Assembly (NCBI GenBank): GCA_003533545.1
Contig: DQEK01000153.1
Span: forward strand, 1-9,825
DNA: 9,825 nt
From: Acidobacteriota bacterium
Lineage (GTDB): Bacteria > Acidobacteriota > Vicinamibacteria > Vicinamibacterales > UBA8438
Direction: 5' to 3'
A program made the position numbers and the translations under genes. Within the stretch, counting starts at the first letter, position 1. Every line of letters starts with the position of its first letter. This document shows positions 1 to 6,740 of the stretch, piece after piece. The notes under the pieces were generated by a model. The model ran no database searches and was not told where the DNA came from. It worked only from the letters and a program-made list of their open reading frames with translations.

Positions 1-72
1 GAGGGCCTGGCATCGATACTGCCGCACTGGTTCGCGAGGTGAATCCCGAATGGAACGTCGGCGGTCGCTGGG

Positions 73-357
73 CTAGACGGTTCCGGACTGGTCGTGCTGC
101 TGATCGTCAGCCACAGGGGCCGGTACGGCCGCGGCGGCGGTTACCGGTGCAGTCCCCGCTTGAGGCTCGCGCTTGCCCTGGTCCTCGACGTGAATTTCTT
201 CTTCAAGGGTGTTTCGAAGGTCGTTTGAGGCGCGCTTAAACTCCCCGAGGCTCTTCCCGAGCGACCTGCCCAGTTCTGGCAACTTGCGTGGCCCGAACAC
301 GACCAACGCGATCACGAAGATGATGAGTAGCTCCGACATCCCGATCGAACCAAACAT
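73..357 (-). CDS. tatA: Sec-independent (twin-arginine) translocase subunit, TatA/TatB family
   Basis: This is a small single-span membrane protein of the Tat pathway, which exports folded proteins across the cytoplasmic membrane. The 94-residue product has the family layout: a short periplasmic N-terminus, one hydrophobic helix (about residues 9-21), the FGP hinge (residues 21-23), the motif RKLPELGRSLG, an amphipathic helix to about residue 50, and an unstructured Ala/Pro/Gln-rich tail. Residue 9 is Glu, in the motif GMSELL, which resembles TatB (E. coli TatB has Glu8), whereas E. coli TatA has Gln at that point. The short length and the PELGRSLG segment are more TatA-like, so it may serve either role. 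The ATG start is supported by a strong AAGGAG Shine-Dalgarno eight bases upstream and by a near-consensus promoter about 150 bases upstream. No tatC is in the window. Family membership is secure; A versus B is not settled. Confidence 0.93.
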   Translation of the reverse strand: MFGSIGMSELLIIFVIALVVFGPRKLPELGRSLGKSLGEFKRASNDLRNTLEEEIHVEDQGKREPQAGTAPVTAAAAVPAPVADDQQHDQSGTV

Positions 358-419
358 GATCGCCGCTCCTTAAATTTCTCGGCCACGCGTCGCTTCGGGC
401 ATCAGTAAGACGCGCCACG

Positions 420-447
420 GACGGCGCGCCCAAAAGAACCCGCCGTC
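420..447 (-). other. Stable hairpin in the tat mRNA leader
   Basis: On the minus strand GACGGCG (447-441) pairs perfectly with CGCCGTC (426-420) around a 14-base loop. It lies between the predicted transcription start near 502 and the ribosome binding site of the tat gene. There is no T-run behind it, so it is not a simple terminator. The 9-base direct repeat CCACGCGTC (383-391 and 469-477, plus strand) flanks it. The pairing is seen in the sequence; any regulatory role is a guess. Confidence 0.4.
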
Positions 448-501
448 AGCGAGTGGACACGGTACACACCACGCGTCAACACGATGTCCGCAACACTAAG
501 G

Positions 502-538
502 CCCCACCATTATAGGAAGCTGCGACGCGGTGGGTCAA
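502..538 (-). promoter_or_regulatory. Sigma-70-type promoter for the tat gene
   Basis: Read on the minus strand, TTGACC (538-533) is followed after 18 bases by a perfect TATAAT (514-509), so transcription should begin near 502. The match is 11 of 12 to the vegetative sigma-factor consensus. It would give the tat gene a 5' leader of about 145 bases. No other minus-strand gene lies between it and the tat start at 357. Confidence 0.8.
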
Positions 539-570
539 GCAATCTGGCGTCCGGTAAGTCTTGGAAGTTA

Positions 571-601
571 TTGCCTTAAAAAGCGTTAGGGCATTTGTAA
601 T
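571..601 (+). promoter_or_regulatory. Possible promoter for the S41 peptidase
   Basis: TTGCCT (571-576) and TGTAAT (596-601, one mismatch from TATAAT) lie 19 bases apart on the plus strand. The spacing is longer than ideal and the -35 box has only four of six matches. The -10 box overlaps a perfect five-base inverted repeat (590-594 with 600-604), which could be an operator or chance. Transcription would start near 608 and give the ATG at 725 a leader of about 117 bases. Confidence 0.3.
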
Positions 602-708
602 GCCGTTCTGTCAGAGTCCTCACCGGCGCGGTTGGATAAGTTTGGAGTTCTTCCACCGGGAACCGCTGGTCCAGCTTTAGATCTTTGTCCGTTGCAGGCG
701 ACCATATC

Positions 709-717
709 TGTTAGCAT
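709..717 (+). promoter_or_regulatory. Possible extended -10 promoter directly before the S41 peptidase ATG
   Basis: TG (709-710), one base, then TAGCAT (712-717) forms an extended -10 element. The usual 6-8 base distance would place the transcription start at about 724-725, on or next to the ATG at 725. There is no good -35 at normal spacing and no good Shine-Dalgarno before this ATG. This is an alternative or addition to the weak promoter at 571-601. Confidence 0.3.
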
Positions 718-724
718 CAGAGAC

Positions 725-2350
725 ATGACCGGTGTGCGTGACTCTCGGACCCTGACCACGGCTGTGGTGGTCGTGATTGCTTCCGCCGTTCTCGGCGGTC
801 TGTTTGGCGGAAGGGTGCTCGCGGGCCAAGACGCCGCTAGTCTGCCTTACGAGTCCTTCACGAAGGCCTTGGCGGAAATCGAAAGCAACTACGTCGGTGA
901 GGTCGATTCCGAGACGCTCGTCTATCGCGCCATTGGTGGGATGTTGCAGACGTTAGACCCGCACTCGAGCTTTATGGACCCACGGTCGTACGCGCAGTTG
1001 CGCGAACGCCAGGAGGGCCGGTACTACGGCCTTGGGATTTCGATTAATGTCTTCGACGGGAACATCACCGTGATGAACCTCTTCGAGGGGTCACCTGCCT
1101 ACCGGGCGGGCTTGCGTCGCGGCGACGTGATTGCTCGCATAGAGGGCGTTGATGCCCCTGGTACCAGCGACGAGGCAGTAAAACAGCTACGCGGCCCGAA
1201 AGGCAGCACGGTCGGCATTTCCATCCGACGTCGCGGTTACGACGCACTCATTGACTTGGAAGTCGAGCGCGACGAGATCACTATTCAAACGGTGCAGGGC
1301 GCCTTCATGCTTGACGAGTCGGTCGGGTATGTGCGCCTTCGTGACTTTTCTGAGACGAGCTCGAGCGAATTACGGTCGGCACTCGGAAGGTTGGATGACC
1401 TCGGCATGGAGCAGTTGCTGTTGGACTTGCGAGATAACCCTGGGGGGCCGCTCGATCAGGCAATCAGGGTGTCGAACGAGTTTCTGCCAAAAGGGGATCT
1501 GATCGTTTACACCCGCGGCCGTGTCCAGAACTCGGACCAGGACTATCACGGACGCGACGACGGTGACCACATGGACGTGCCGTTGGTGGTGTTAGTAAAC
1601 CGGAACAGTGCGAGCGCTTCCGAGATCGTATCTGGTGCGGTTCAGGACCACGATCGAGGACTCGTCGTCGGCGAAACCACGTTCGGTAAGGCGCTGGTCC
1701 AGTCGGTTTATCAAGTCAGTCAGGGCGCGGGGCTCGCGCTGACGACTGCTCGCTACTACACCCCGAGCGGTCGGCTGATCCAGCGCCCCTGGGACGAGGT
1801 GTTCGACGAGTATTTGACCTACTCGTTGCGGGATCAGGAACCAGCTGAACATGCCATCAGCGATCGCCGGTTCACCGACGGTGGTCGTGAGGTCTTCGGT
1901 GGTGGTGGTGTTGAGCCGGACCATTTCATTGCTGGCCCGATCGAGGGTTTCGATCCGGGCTCATTTGGCCGTCTGCTGGCAGCCCGTCAAGAATTTGCGA
2001 CGTTCGCTGAGCGGTTCTCCGCCGAGGGCGATACGAGGATTCAGGGCCGGTCGGAGGGTCGCATTCGAGTGTCCCGGGGATTTGAGATCAACGACGCCCT
2101 GATGGTCGAGTTCCGCGACCAGCTTGAGTCACGTGGTATGACCATTGACGACGAAGGGTTCCTCGCTGATGAGATGTTCATTCGGGCTATGATGCACTAC
2201 GAGATCGATCTCGCCCTATTCAGCGTGGAAGAGGCTCGACGCAATCTGACGCTGATCGACCCGCAGGCTCAATTTGCGGTCACGCTTTTCGATGAGGCAG
2301 AGCGCCTGCTCAATGTGTCTCGCGGAGCCGCGGCAGCGGCTGCACAATAA
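725..2350 (+). CDS. S41 family C-terminal processing peptidase (CtpA/Prc type) with PDZ domain
   Basis: This is an envelope serine protease of the tail-specific (Prc/CtpA) family, which cleaves proteins at or near their C-termini using a Ser-Lys dyad. The 541-residue product has an N-terminal hydrophobic anchor (about residues 10-30), a helical region with the family motif LDPHSSFMDP (about 78-87), a PDZ domain (about 95-175, motif GLGISI and RAGLRRGDVI), and the catalytic core. Aligning by spacing with E. coli Prc (S430, D441, K455) puts the nucleophile at S297 in SASASEI, with D308 and general base K322 in TFGKALVQ. The residue after the lysine is Ala, where Gly is usual. The region after about residue 360 is a long, charged C-terminal extension ending in an Ala-rich tail. 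The frame is open from a TTG at 632, which would add 31 residues, but the ATG at 725 directly precedes the membrane segment and is preferred. It diverges from the tat gene. Its substrate cannot be told from sequence. Confidence 0.92.
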   Translation: MTGVRDSRTLTTAVVVVIASAVLGGLFGGRVLAGQDAASLPYESFTKALAEIESNYVGEVDSETLVYRAIGGMLQTLDPHSSFMDPRSYAQLRERQEGRYYGLGISINVFDGNITVMNLFEGSPAYRAGLRRGDVIARIEGVDAPGTSDEAVKQLRGPKGSTVGISIRRRGYDALIDLEVERDEITIQTVQGAFMLDESVGYVRLRDFSETSSSELRSALGRLDDLGMEQLLLDLRDNPGGPLDQAIRVSNEFLPKGDLIVYTRGRVQNSDQDYHGRDDGDHMDVPLVVLVNRNSASASEIVSGAVQDHDRGLVVGETTFGKALVQSVYQVSQGAGLALTTARYYTPSGRLIQRPWDEVFDEYLTYSLRDQEPAEHAISDRRFTDGGREVFGGGGVEPDHFIAGPIEGFDPGSFGRLLAARQEFATFAERFSAEGDTRIQGRSEGRIRVSRGFEINDALMVEFRDQLESRGMTIDDEGFLADEMFIRAMMHYEIDLALFSVEEARRNLTLIDPQAQFAVTLFDEAERLLNVSRGAAAAAAQ

Positions 2351-2369
2351 GCAACCGCGGTAGCGATTC

Positions 2370-2398
2370 TTGCCCGGTGGCCCAGCCCCTGTTACACT
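2370..2398 (+). promoter_or_regulatory. Sigma-70-type promoter of the structured RNA/leader
   Basis: TTGCCC (2370-2375) and TACACT (2393-2398) are separated by exactly 17 bases; each box matches four of six consensus positions. Transcription should start at about 2405-2406, which is the first base of the first predicted stem. It begins only 20 bases after the S41 peptidase stop codon and points toward smc. Confidence 0.6.
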
Positions 2399-2468
2399 GG
2401 CGCCTAGCCGTGTTGGGTGCGTCACGATGGCGCACCGGTGATTCGGCTCCTACCCGCGGGTGTGCGTT

Positions 2469-2522
2469 CGTCGATGGAGGAACGGGCTGCCCGCTGTGGG
2501 GGGTCCAGACGTTTTTCTTGTT
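2469..2522 (+). terminator. First terminator-like hairpin, alternative to stem 2
   Basis: CGTC (2469-2472) and TGGA (2475-2478), with a two-base bulge between them, pair with TCCA and GACG (2504-2511). The inner hairpin CGGG-CTG-CCCG (2483-2493) stacks inside. The outer stem is followed immediately by TTTTT (2512-2516) and more T-rich sequence. It uses bases 2469-2504 that otherwise form stem 2, so the two folds exclude each other. Confidence 0.45.
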
Positions 2523-2552
2523 CTCGGTCGTTTGGGTATTTTCGAGTGTTCC

Positions 2553-2602
2553 CAGCCGCTCGCGGAGGTGATGTAACGCTCCGCATAAGCGGCTGTTTTT
2601 TT
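2553..2602 (+). terminator. Strong intrinsic terminator
   Basis: An eight-base stem (2553-2560 with 2588-2595) continues, after a small internal loop, into a six-base stem GCGGAG/CTCCGC (2562-2567 with 2579-2584). It is followed directly by seven Ts (2596-2602). It would end the small RNA and any read-through from the S41 peptidase gene before smc. Its 5' arm and loop contain GGAGGTGAT (2564-2572), the exact complement of the usual 3' end of bacterial 16S rRNA. Confidence 0.8.
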
Positions 2603-2713
2603 GTACGCCGTCCGGCCTGGCGTTCAGGTCAGACGAGGTAGTCGCCGGCGCTGATTAACACCCGGTCGGTCGCCGCGAACTGGTCGCGTGATTGAGCGCG
2701 GAGAGACACGCTA

Positions 2714-5700
2714 ATGCTTTTGCAGAACCTTGAAATCTCGGGTTTTAAGAGTTTCCCCGAGAAGGCCAACCTGGTTTTTGATGATGGGGTGACCGCCATC
2801 GTTGGTCCCAACGGGTGCGGCAAGAGCAACGTTATCGATGCCATCACGTGGGTACTCGGTGAGCAGAGCGCCAAGAGCCTACGTGGCGAGCGGATGGAAG
2901 ACGTGATCTTCAGTGGGAGCGATGCCCGGAAGGCGGTCGGCACCGCGGAAGTCAAGATGCTACTGGCGCGCGTTGCCGCGGCTCCCGGGGCGGTTGGACA
3001 AGGGGCTCTCGTTCAGTCGTCGGACGGAAGCAAGGTCGAGGGGAACCCTGCCATCTCCGAGCGCACTCATGACGGGGGCGACCTTGACCCTCTGCTCCCA
3101 CTCATTACCCGTGATGTCGAGGTCGGTCGTCGACTTTACCGGTCTGGCGAGAGCGAATACCTGATCGACGGCCGTGTTTGCCGGTTGCGGGACATCCAGG
3201 ACCTGCTCATGGATTCGGGTATTGGGGTCAAGGCGTACGCGGTGATCGAGCAGGGCAGGATCGGGCAAATTCTTGCGGCCCGTCCAAGCGAACGCCGACA
3301 ACTACTCGAAGAGGCGGCCGGTGTGACCAAGTACAAGAGTCGCCGGCACTCGGCTGAGCTGAAACTCGAAGCAGCCCGACAGAATCTTACCCGTGTCGAC
3401 GATGTCGTCTACGAGGTTGAGAAACAACGGCGGACATTGAAGCGACAGGCTGCGAAGGCCCGTCGGTATCGGAGGCTTCGGGATGAGTTAAGGCGATGGG
3501 AGATGGTCGGGTTCACCCGGCGATATCAGGTACTTCAGGATGCTGTCGATTCGGCTCGTAACCGTCTCAACTCAGTTCGATCCAAAGAGGAAGCGGCTGC
3601 ATCGCAATTGGCTGTGGTGGAAGCTGACCGTGAGCGTTTCCAGATCGACCTCACCGAGGCGGAAAGTGGTGCCACTCGCGCGAGGGATACCGCGCATAGC
3701 TGCGAACTGGCTGTGGAGCGTTGCCAGCAACAGATCACGTTCGATACCCAAAAGATCGAAAATCTCAGTGCGACGTTATCGGACACGGTACGACAGGTGG
3801 CGGACTTGCGCGCCCAGCAGGATCCGGCACGTCGAGAACTTAATGCTCACGTTACCGACGCCGAGCGGTGCGGTACAGAACGTGACGAGTTGAAAGCCAG
3901 CCTGAAGTGTAAGGAAGATGCCCTTGCGCAATTGCAGCATGCCTTCGACGGTCTTGAGGGCGACGTTGAAGCGACCCGAAGTGAGGTATTCGCAGCCATC
4001 AACGCCGCCACCGCTCTGCGCCACGCGGTTGAGAACGTATCAGCTGGCCGGGCGCGGCTGGCGGAGACAGTGGCTAGGTTGGATGCTGAGGCAGGTGACC
4101 TCGATGTTGAAACTCGCACGCTCGAGGGTGAACGTGAGCGGACGCGAGTCGAGGTGCAGAGGAACCGAGACGCGCTGAAGTGTAATGAGGGCACCTACGC
4201 TGACAAGGACGCCGAGTTGGCTTCGCTACGTGTGGAGCGTGAGTCTCGCGCAAGCGAGTTACATGAGCGTGAGCACGCACTGTCTGGCCTCGTGGGTCGG
4301 CTCAGTTCGCTGCGTGAGTTGGAGGTTACGCGCGCTGGTTATTCCGATGCGGCGAGACTGTTGCTTTCGTCTCCAGATTCTGGAGTCCGTCAATTAGGTT
4401 CGGTGGCCGATCACCTTGAGGTCGATCCTGGCCGCGAACTAGCGGTTGAGGCCTGTCTTGGAGACTTGTTGCAGTACGTGGTCGTGCCGTCACGCGCCGA
4501 CGCGATGGCCGGTTTGGCGTTTGCGCGCAGTCACGCTGCCGGTCCGGCCGGATTCTTAGTACTTGAAGAGCAATCGTCAACGCCAGCGTTGGGACCCGTT
4601 GCGCCGCCCGCTGAAGGCTTGATCGCGGTTTCCCAGGTCGTCCGAGTGGAAGGGGTGGGTGCTGACGCCATTCAGGCCGAATTGGAAGGGCGGTGGCTTG
4701 CAGAATCCTATGAGGTAGCAGCGAATGCGGCCGAGTTCACGACTGCCTCGATAGCGACGCCGGATGGAGATGTGTTTCACGGTGAAGCGCTCATCAGGGG
4801 CTGTGCGACGGGTGAAGCGTTGGGGATTTTGGCCACCAAACGAGAGATCAAGGAACTCGACGAGCGACGTGGTTCTGAGCGGTCGGTTGTGGAGCGTCTA
4901 GTCGATGAGATCGCTAGGCTGGACGCCGCTGTTGTGCAGGCAGAGGCCGCGCTGGCTGTCGTGGGAGAGACGCGGCATCAGCACGAAAAGACGATATTGA
5001 CCCATGAGCTGCACTTGGTTTCACTCGACGAGGAGGACGAGCGGCTGACGCTGAAACGGGAGGTGATTGCGACTGAGCGTCGTTCGGCGGGCGAAGAAAT
5101 CGATGCTCTTGAATCACGTCGGATTGAAGCGCAGACATCGATTGAGCGGCTCGAGGGCGAACAACGGGTCGCCGACGAGCGTTTCATGGCATCCCAGCGG
5201 CGAGTGCTGGAGGCGCGCGAAGAAATCGAGTTGCTGGGGCAAGAGGTGGCCGGGGCTAAGGCGGCCCATGCAGCATTGGTTGAACGGGCGTCGGCGCTTA
5301 GTGCGAGCGCGGAGAGACTCGAAATAGCGAGCCAGGAGCTCGACAGTCGGATCGCCGGCCGGGAAGCTGATCAGAAGAGGATTCGCTCGGGCCGAGAGGA
5401 ACTAGTGGCGACGGTAGCAGTGTCGAAGCAACAGCTTGATGAAGACGTTGCTGGGCTGGCGCTCTTCCGGCAGGAAGTACGCGAGGCTGACGAGCGGGTC
5501 CAGCGACTGCGCGCGGAGCTAGAGACGAAGGAAGATGGTGTTCGTGGCGCGCGCGCGGAGCAAGAGGGGCTACGTGCCGAAGTCGCCGACTTGGATGTCG
5601 CACGGGCGACTGCTGAGGGCGACATGGCTCATCTTGAAGCTACGTGCCGCGACACGTTGCGCGTCACGCTCGATGAACTGACCGTGCAACTGGCCGAGCT

Positions 5701-6505
5701 CGTCTCTAAAGGGGATTTCGATCCCGATGCGGAACTACAGTCTAAGTCTTCACAGGTTATCGGCACGGAGGAGGACGACGTGTCAGAGTTCGCTGGGACC
5801 GACGAGACGGTCCCGGGGACTGAAGTGACAGAGTCCGAGACTGGGAATCGACCAACGACGGTCGATGATGTGGTGATGGCCTTGAAGGCGAAGATCGACC
5901 GACTGGGACCCGTCAACATGATGGCGGTCGAAGAATTCGACGACTTGGACGAGCGGTATGATTTTCTCGCTAAGCAGCGTGGCGATCTCGTTGAATCGAT
6001 TGCATCCACAGGCAACGCGATTGCGCGAATCAATCGTACGACCCGGGAACGGTTCCGCGTTGCGTTCGACGCCATTAATACCCATTTCCAACAAACGTTC
6101 TCCGCGCTGTTCGGTGGTGGACGTGCCGGTCTCGTGCTGCTCGACGAGACCGATTTACTCGAAAGCGGGATTGACATCATTGCCCAGCCCCCGGGTAAAC
6201 GGCTGCAGAGCATCCAGTTGCTTTCCGGCGGCGAGAAGGCGTTGTCGGCCATGGCGCTCATGTTTGCCATCTTCAAGTACAAGCCAAGTCCGTTTTGCCT
6301 GCTCGATGAGATCGACGCGCCCCTCGACGAGGCTAACATTAGCCGTTTCGTTGAGATGCTACGTGGCATGCAGTCGGACACTCAGTTCATTTTGGTGACT
6401 CACAATCGGAAGACGATGGAGATCGCCGACCGGTTGTATGGAGTCACTATGGAAGAACCGGGTGTGTCCAAACTGCTATCGGTCCAACTCGGCCAGTCTC
6501 AATGA
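2714..6505 (+). CDS. smc: Chromosome segregation protein SMC
   Basis: This is the condensin-like SMC ATPase that compacts and segregates the chromosome as a dimer with ScpA/ScpB. The 1263-residue protein is complete: Walker A GPNGCGKS (31-38), Q-loop around Q180, N-terminal coiled coil (about 190-530), hinge (about 542-700), C-terminal coiled coil (about 710-1060), ABC signature LSGGEKAL (from about 1170) and Walker B LLDEID with catalytic Glu1199. Two regions stand out: an extra Gly/Ala/Ser-rich segment in the N-terminal head (about 85-125), which moves the Q-loop some 35 residues later than in compact SMCs, and an acidic, Thr/Ser-rich stretch (1012-1057) with a single basic residue just before the conserved RLGPVN motif. 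The ATG start has GGAGAG eight bases upstream. No clear promoter lies in 2603-2713, so it may depend on the promoter at 2370-2398 or on transcription from the S41 peptidase gene. scpA and scpB are not in the window. It is convergent with pnp. Confidence 0.97.
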   Translation: MLLQNLEISGFKSFPEKANLVFDDGVTAIVGPNGCGKSNVIDAITWVLGEQSAKSLRGERMEDVIFSGSDARKAVGTAEVKMLLARVAAAPGAVGQGALVQSSDGSKVEGNPAISERTHDGGDLDPLLPLITRDVEVGRRLYRSGESEYLIDGRVCRLRDIQDLLMDSGIGVKAYAVIEQGRIGQILAARPSERRQLLEEAAGVTKYKSRRHSAELKLEAARQNLTRVDDVVYEVEKQRRTLKRQAAKARRYRRLRDELRRWEMVGFTRRYQVLQDAVDSARNRLNSVRSKEEAAASQLAVVEADRERFQIDLTEAESGATRARDTAHSCELAVERCQQQITFDTQKIENLSATLSDTVRQVADLRAQQDPARRELNAHVTDAERCGTERDELKASLKCKEDALAQLQHAFDGLEGDVEATRSEVFAAINAATALRHAVENVSAGRARLAETVARLDAEAGDLDVETRTLEGERERTRVEVQRNRDALKCNEGTYADKDAELASLRVERESRASELHEREHALSGLVGRLSSLRELEVTRAGYSDAARLLLSSPDSGVRQLGSVADHLEVDPGRELAVEACLGDLLQYVVVPSRADAMAGLAFARSHAAGPAGFLVLEEQSSTPALGPVAPPAEGLIAVSQVVRVEGVGADAIQAELEGRWLAESYEVAANAAEFTTASIATPDGDVFHGEALIRGCATGEALGILATKREIKELDERRGSERSVVERLVDEIARLDAAVVQAEAALAVVGETRHQHEKTILTHELHLVSLDEEDERLTLKREVIATERRSAGEEIDALESRRIEAQTSIERLEGEQRVADERFMASQRRVLEAREEIELLGQEVAGAKAAHAALVERASALSASAERLEIASQELDSRIAGREADQKRIRSGREELVATVAVSKQQLDEDVAGLALFRQEVREADERVQRLRAELETKEDGVRGARAEQEGLRAEVADLDVARATAEGDMAHLEATCRDTLRVTLDELTVQLAELVSKGDFDPDAELQSKSSQVIGTEEDDVSEFAGTDETVPGTEVTESETGNRPTTVDDVVMALKAKIDRLGPVNMMAVEEFDDLDERYDFLAKQRGDLVESIASTGNAIARINRTTRERFRVAFDAINTHFQQTFSALFGGGRAGLVLLDETDLLESGIDIIAQPPGKRLQSIQLLSGGEKALSAMALMFAIFKYKPSPFCLLDEIDAPLDEANISRFVEMLRGMQSDTQFILVTHNRKTMEIADRLYGVTMEEPGVSKLLSVQLGQSQ

Positions 6506-6740
6506 CCATCGTTGTGGCAGACTGTTCGAAATGGCCGGAGCCGCCGATGTCCATGGGTCGCTCCTCCCTGGAACTACAGCGGGTTTGAGCCCATCCGTTC
6601 GTTCTGCAACGCGCTGTTGGGGGCGGAGTGCACCGTACGATTTGTGTGACGTGCCGCCGGACCTTGGTTGCGTTAGGTCGGAGCACACGACCCCACCAAT
6701 GGACGGGTGTCAGGGATGGGCGGCCAACGTCTGCCGTCGT

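Larger units (their letters stand above)
2406..2602 (+). ncRNA. Candidate structured small RNA or smc attenuator leader
   Basis: No plausible protein is encoded here, but pairing is dense. Stem 1: AGCCG (2406-2410) pairs with CGGCT (2444-2448), enclosing GGTGCG (2416-2421) with CGCACC (2431-2436). Stem 2: ACCC (2452-2455) with GGGT (2501-2504), GCGGG (2456-2460) with CCCGC (2490-2494), and CGTTC (2465-2469) with GAACG (2480-2484). An alternative fold of the same bases makes a terminator-like hairpin ending at 2511. A T-rich linker (2512-2550) leads to a strong final terminator. A well-spaced promoter lies just upstream, so the region reads as an independent RNA of about 110 or 197 nucleotides, or as a premature-termination leader for smc. 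It does not show tmRNA, RNase P or SRP RNA core motifs. I could not recognise 6S RNA or a known riboswitch, and I cannot exclude the Acidobacteria-restricted RNA families in Rfam. The base pairs are seen; the function is inferred. Confidence 0.5.

Noticed and set aside
1..72. Possible gene end before the tat gene
   Set aside because: Several frames are open for short distances, but the piece is too short to show a family motif on either strand; I see nothing supportable.
39..239. 66-residue plus-strand frame across the tat gene
   Set aside because: It is an antisense shadow of the tat gene with Arg/Pro-rich composition and no ribosome binding site.
632..724. Longer S41 peptidase start at TTG 632
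   Set aside because: No ribosome binding site precedes it and the extra 31 residues do not look like a signal sequence; the ATG at 725 sits directly before the membrane anchor.
2377..2641. Two plus-strand frames of 64 and 74 residues between the S41 peptidase and smc
   Set aside because: Arg/Cys/Ser-rich products with no family resemblance; they run through the hairpins and terminator, which explain the region better.
2612..2648. CCGGC-GCCGG inverted repeat before smc, checked as SRP RNA because of a GGTCAG string
   Set aside because: The conserved SRP RNA tetraloop region and asymmetric loop are missing; the repeat is only five bases.
5629..6381. 250-residue minus-strand frame opposite the end of smc
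   Set aside because: Ser-rich antisense shadow of a strongly conserved smc region; the smc frame carries all ABC ATPase motifs.
6447..6686. Minus-strand frame with an internal ATG (6555) preceded by GGGAGGAG
   Set aside because: Despite the good-looking ribosome binding site, the 35-residue product mostly overlaps smc antisense and resembles nothing; chance is likelier.
6676..6692. GGTCG-CGACC hairpin in the convergent smc/pnp gap, considered as a terminator
   Set aside because: Only five base pairs and no T-tract on either strand; it may be chance.
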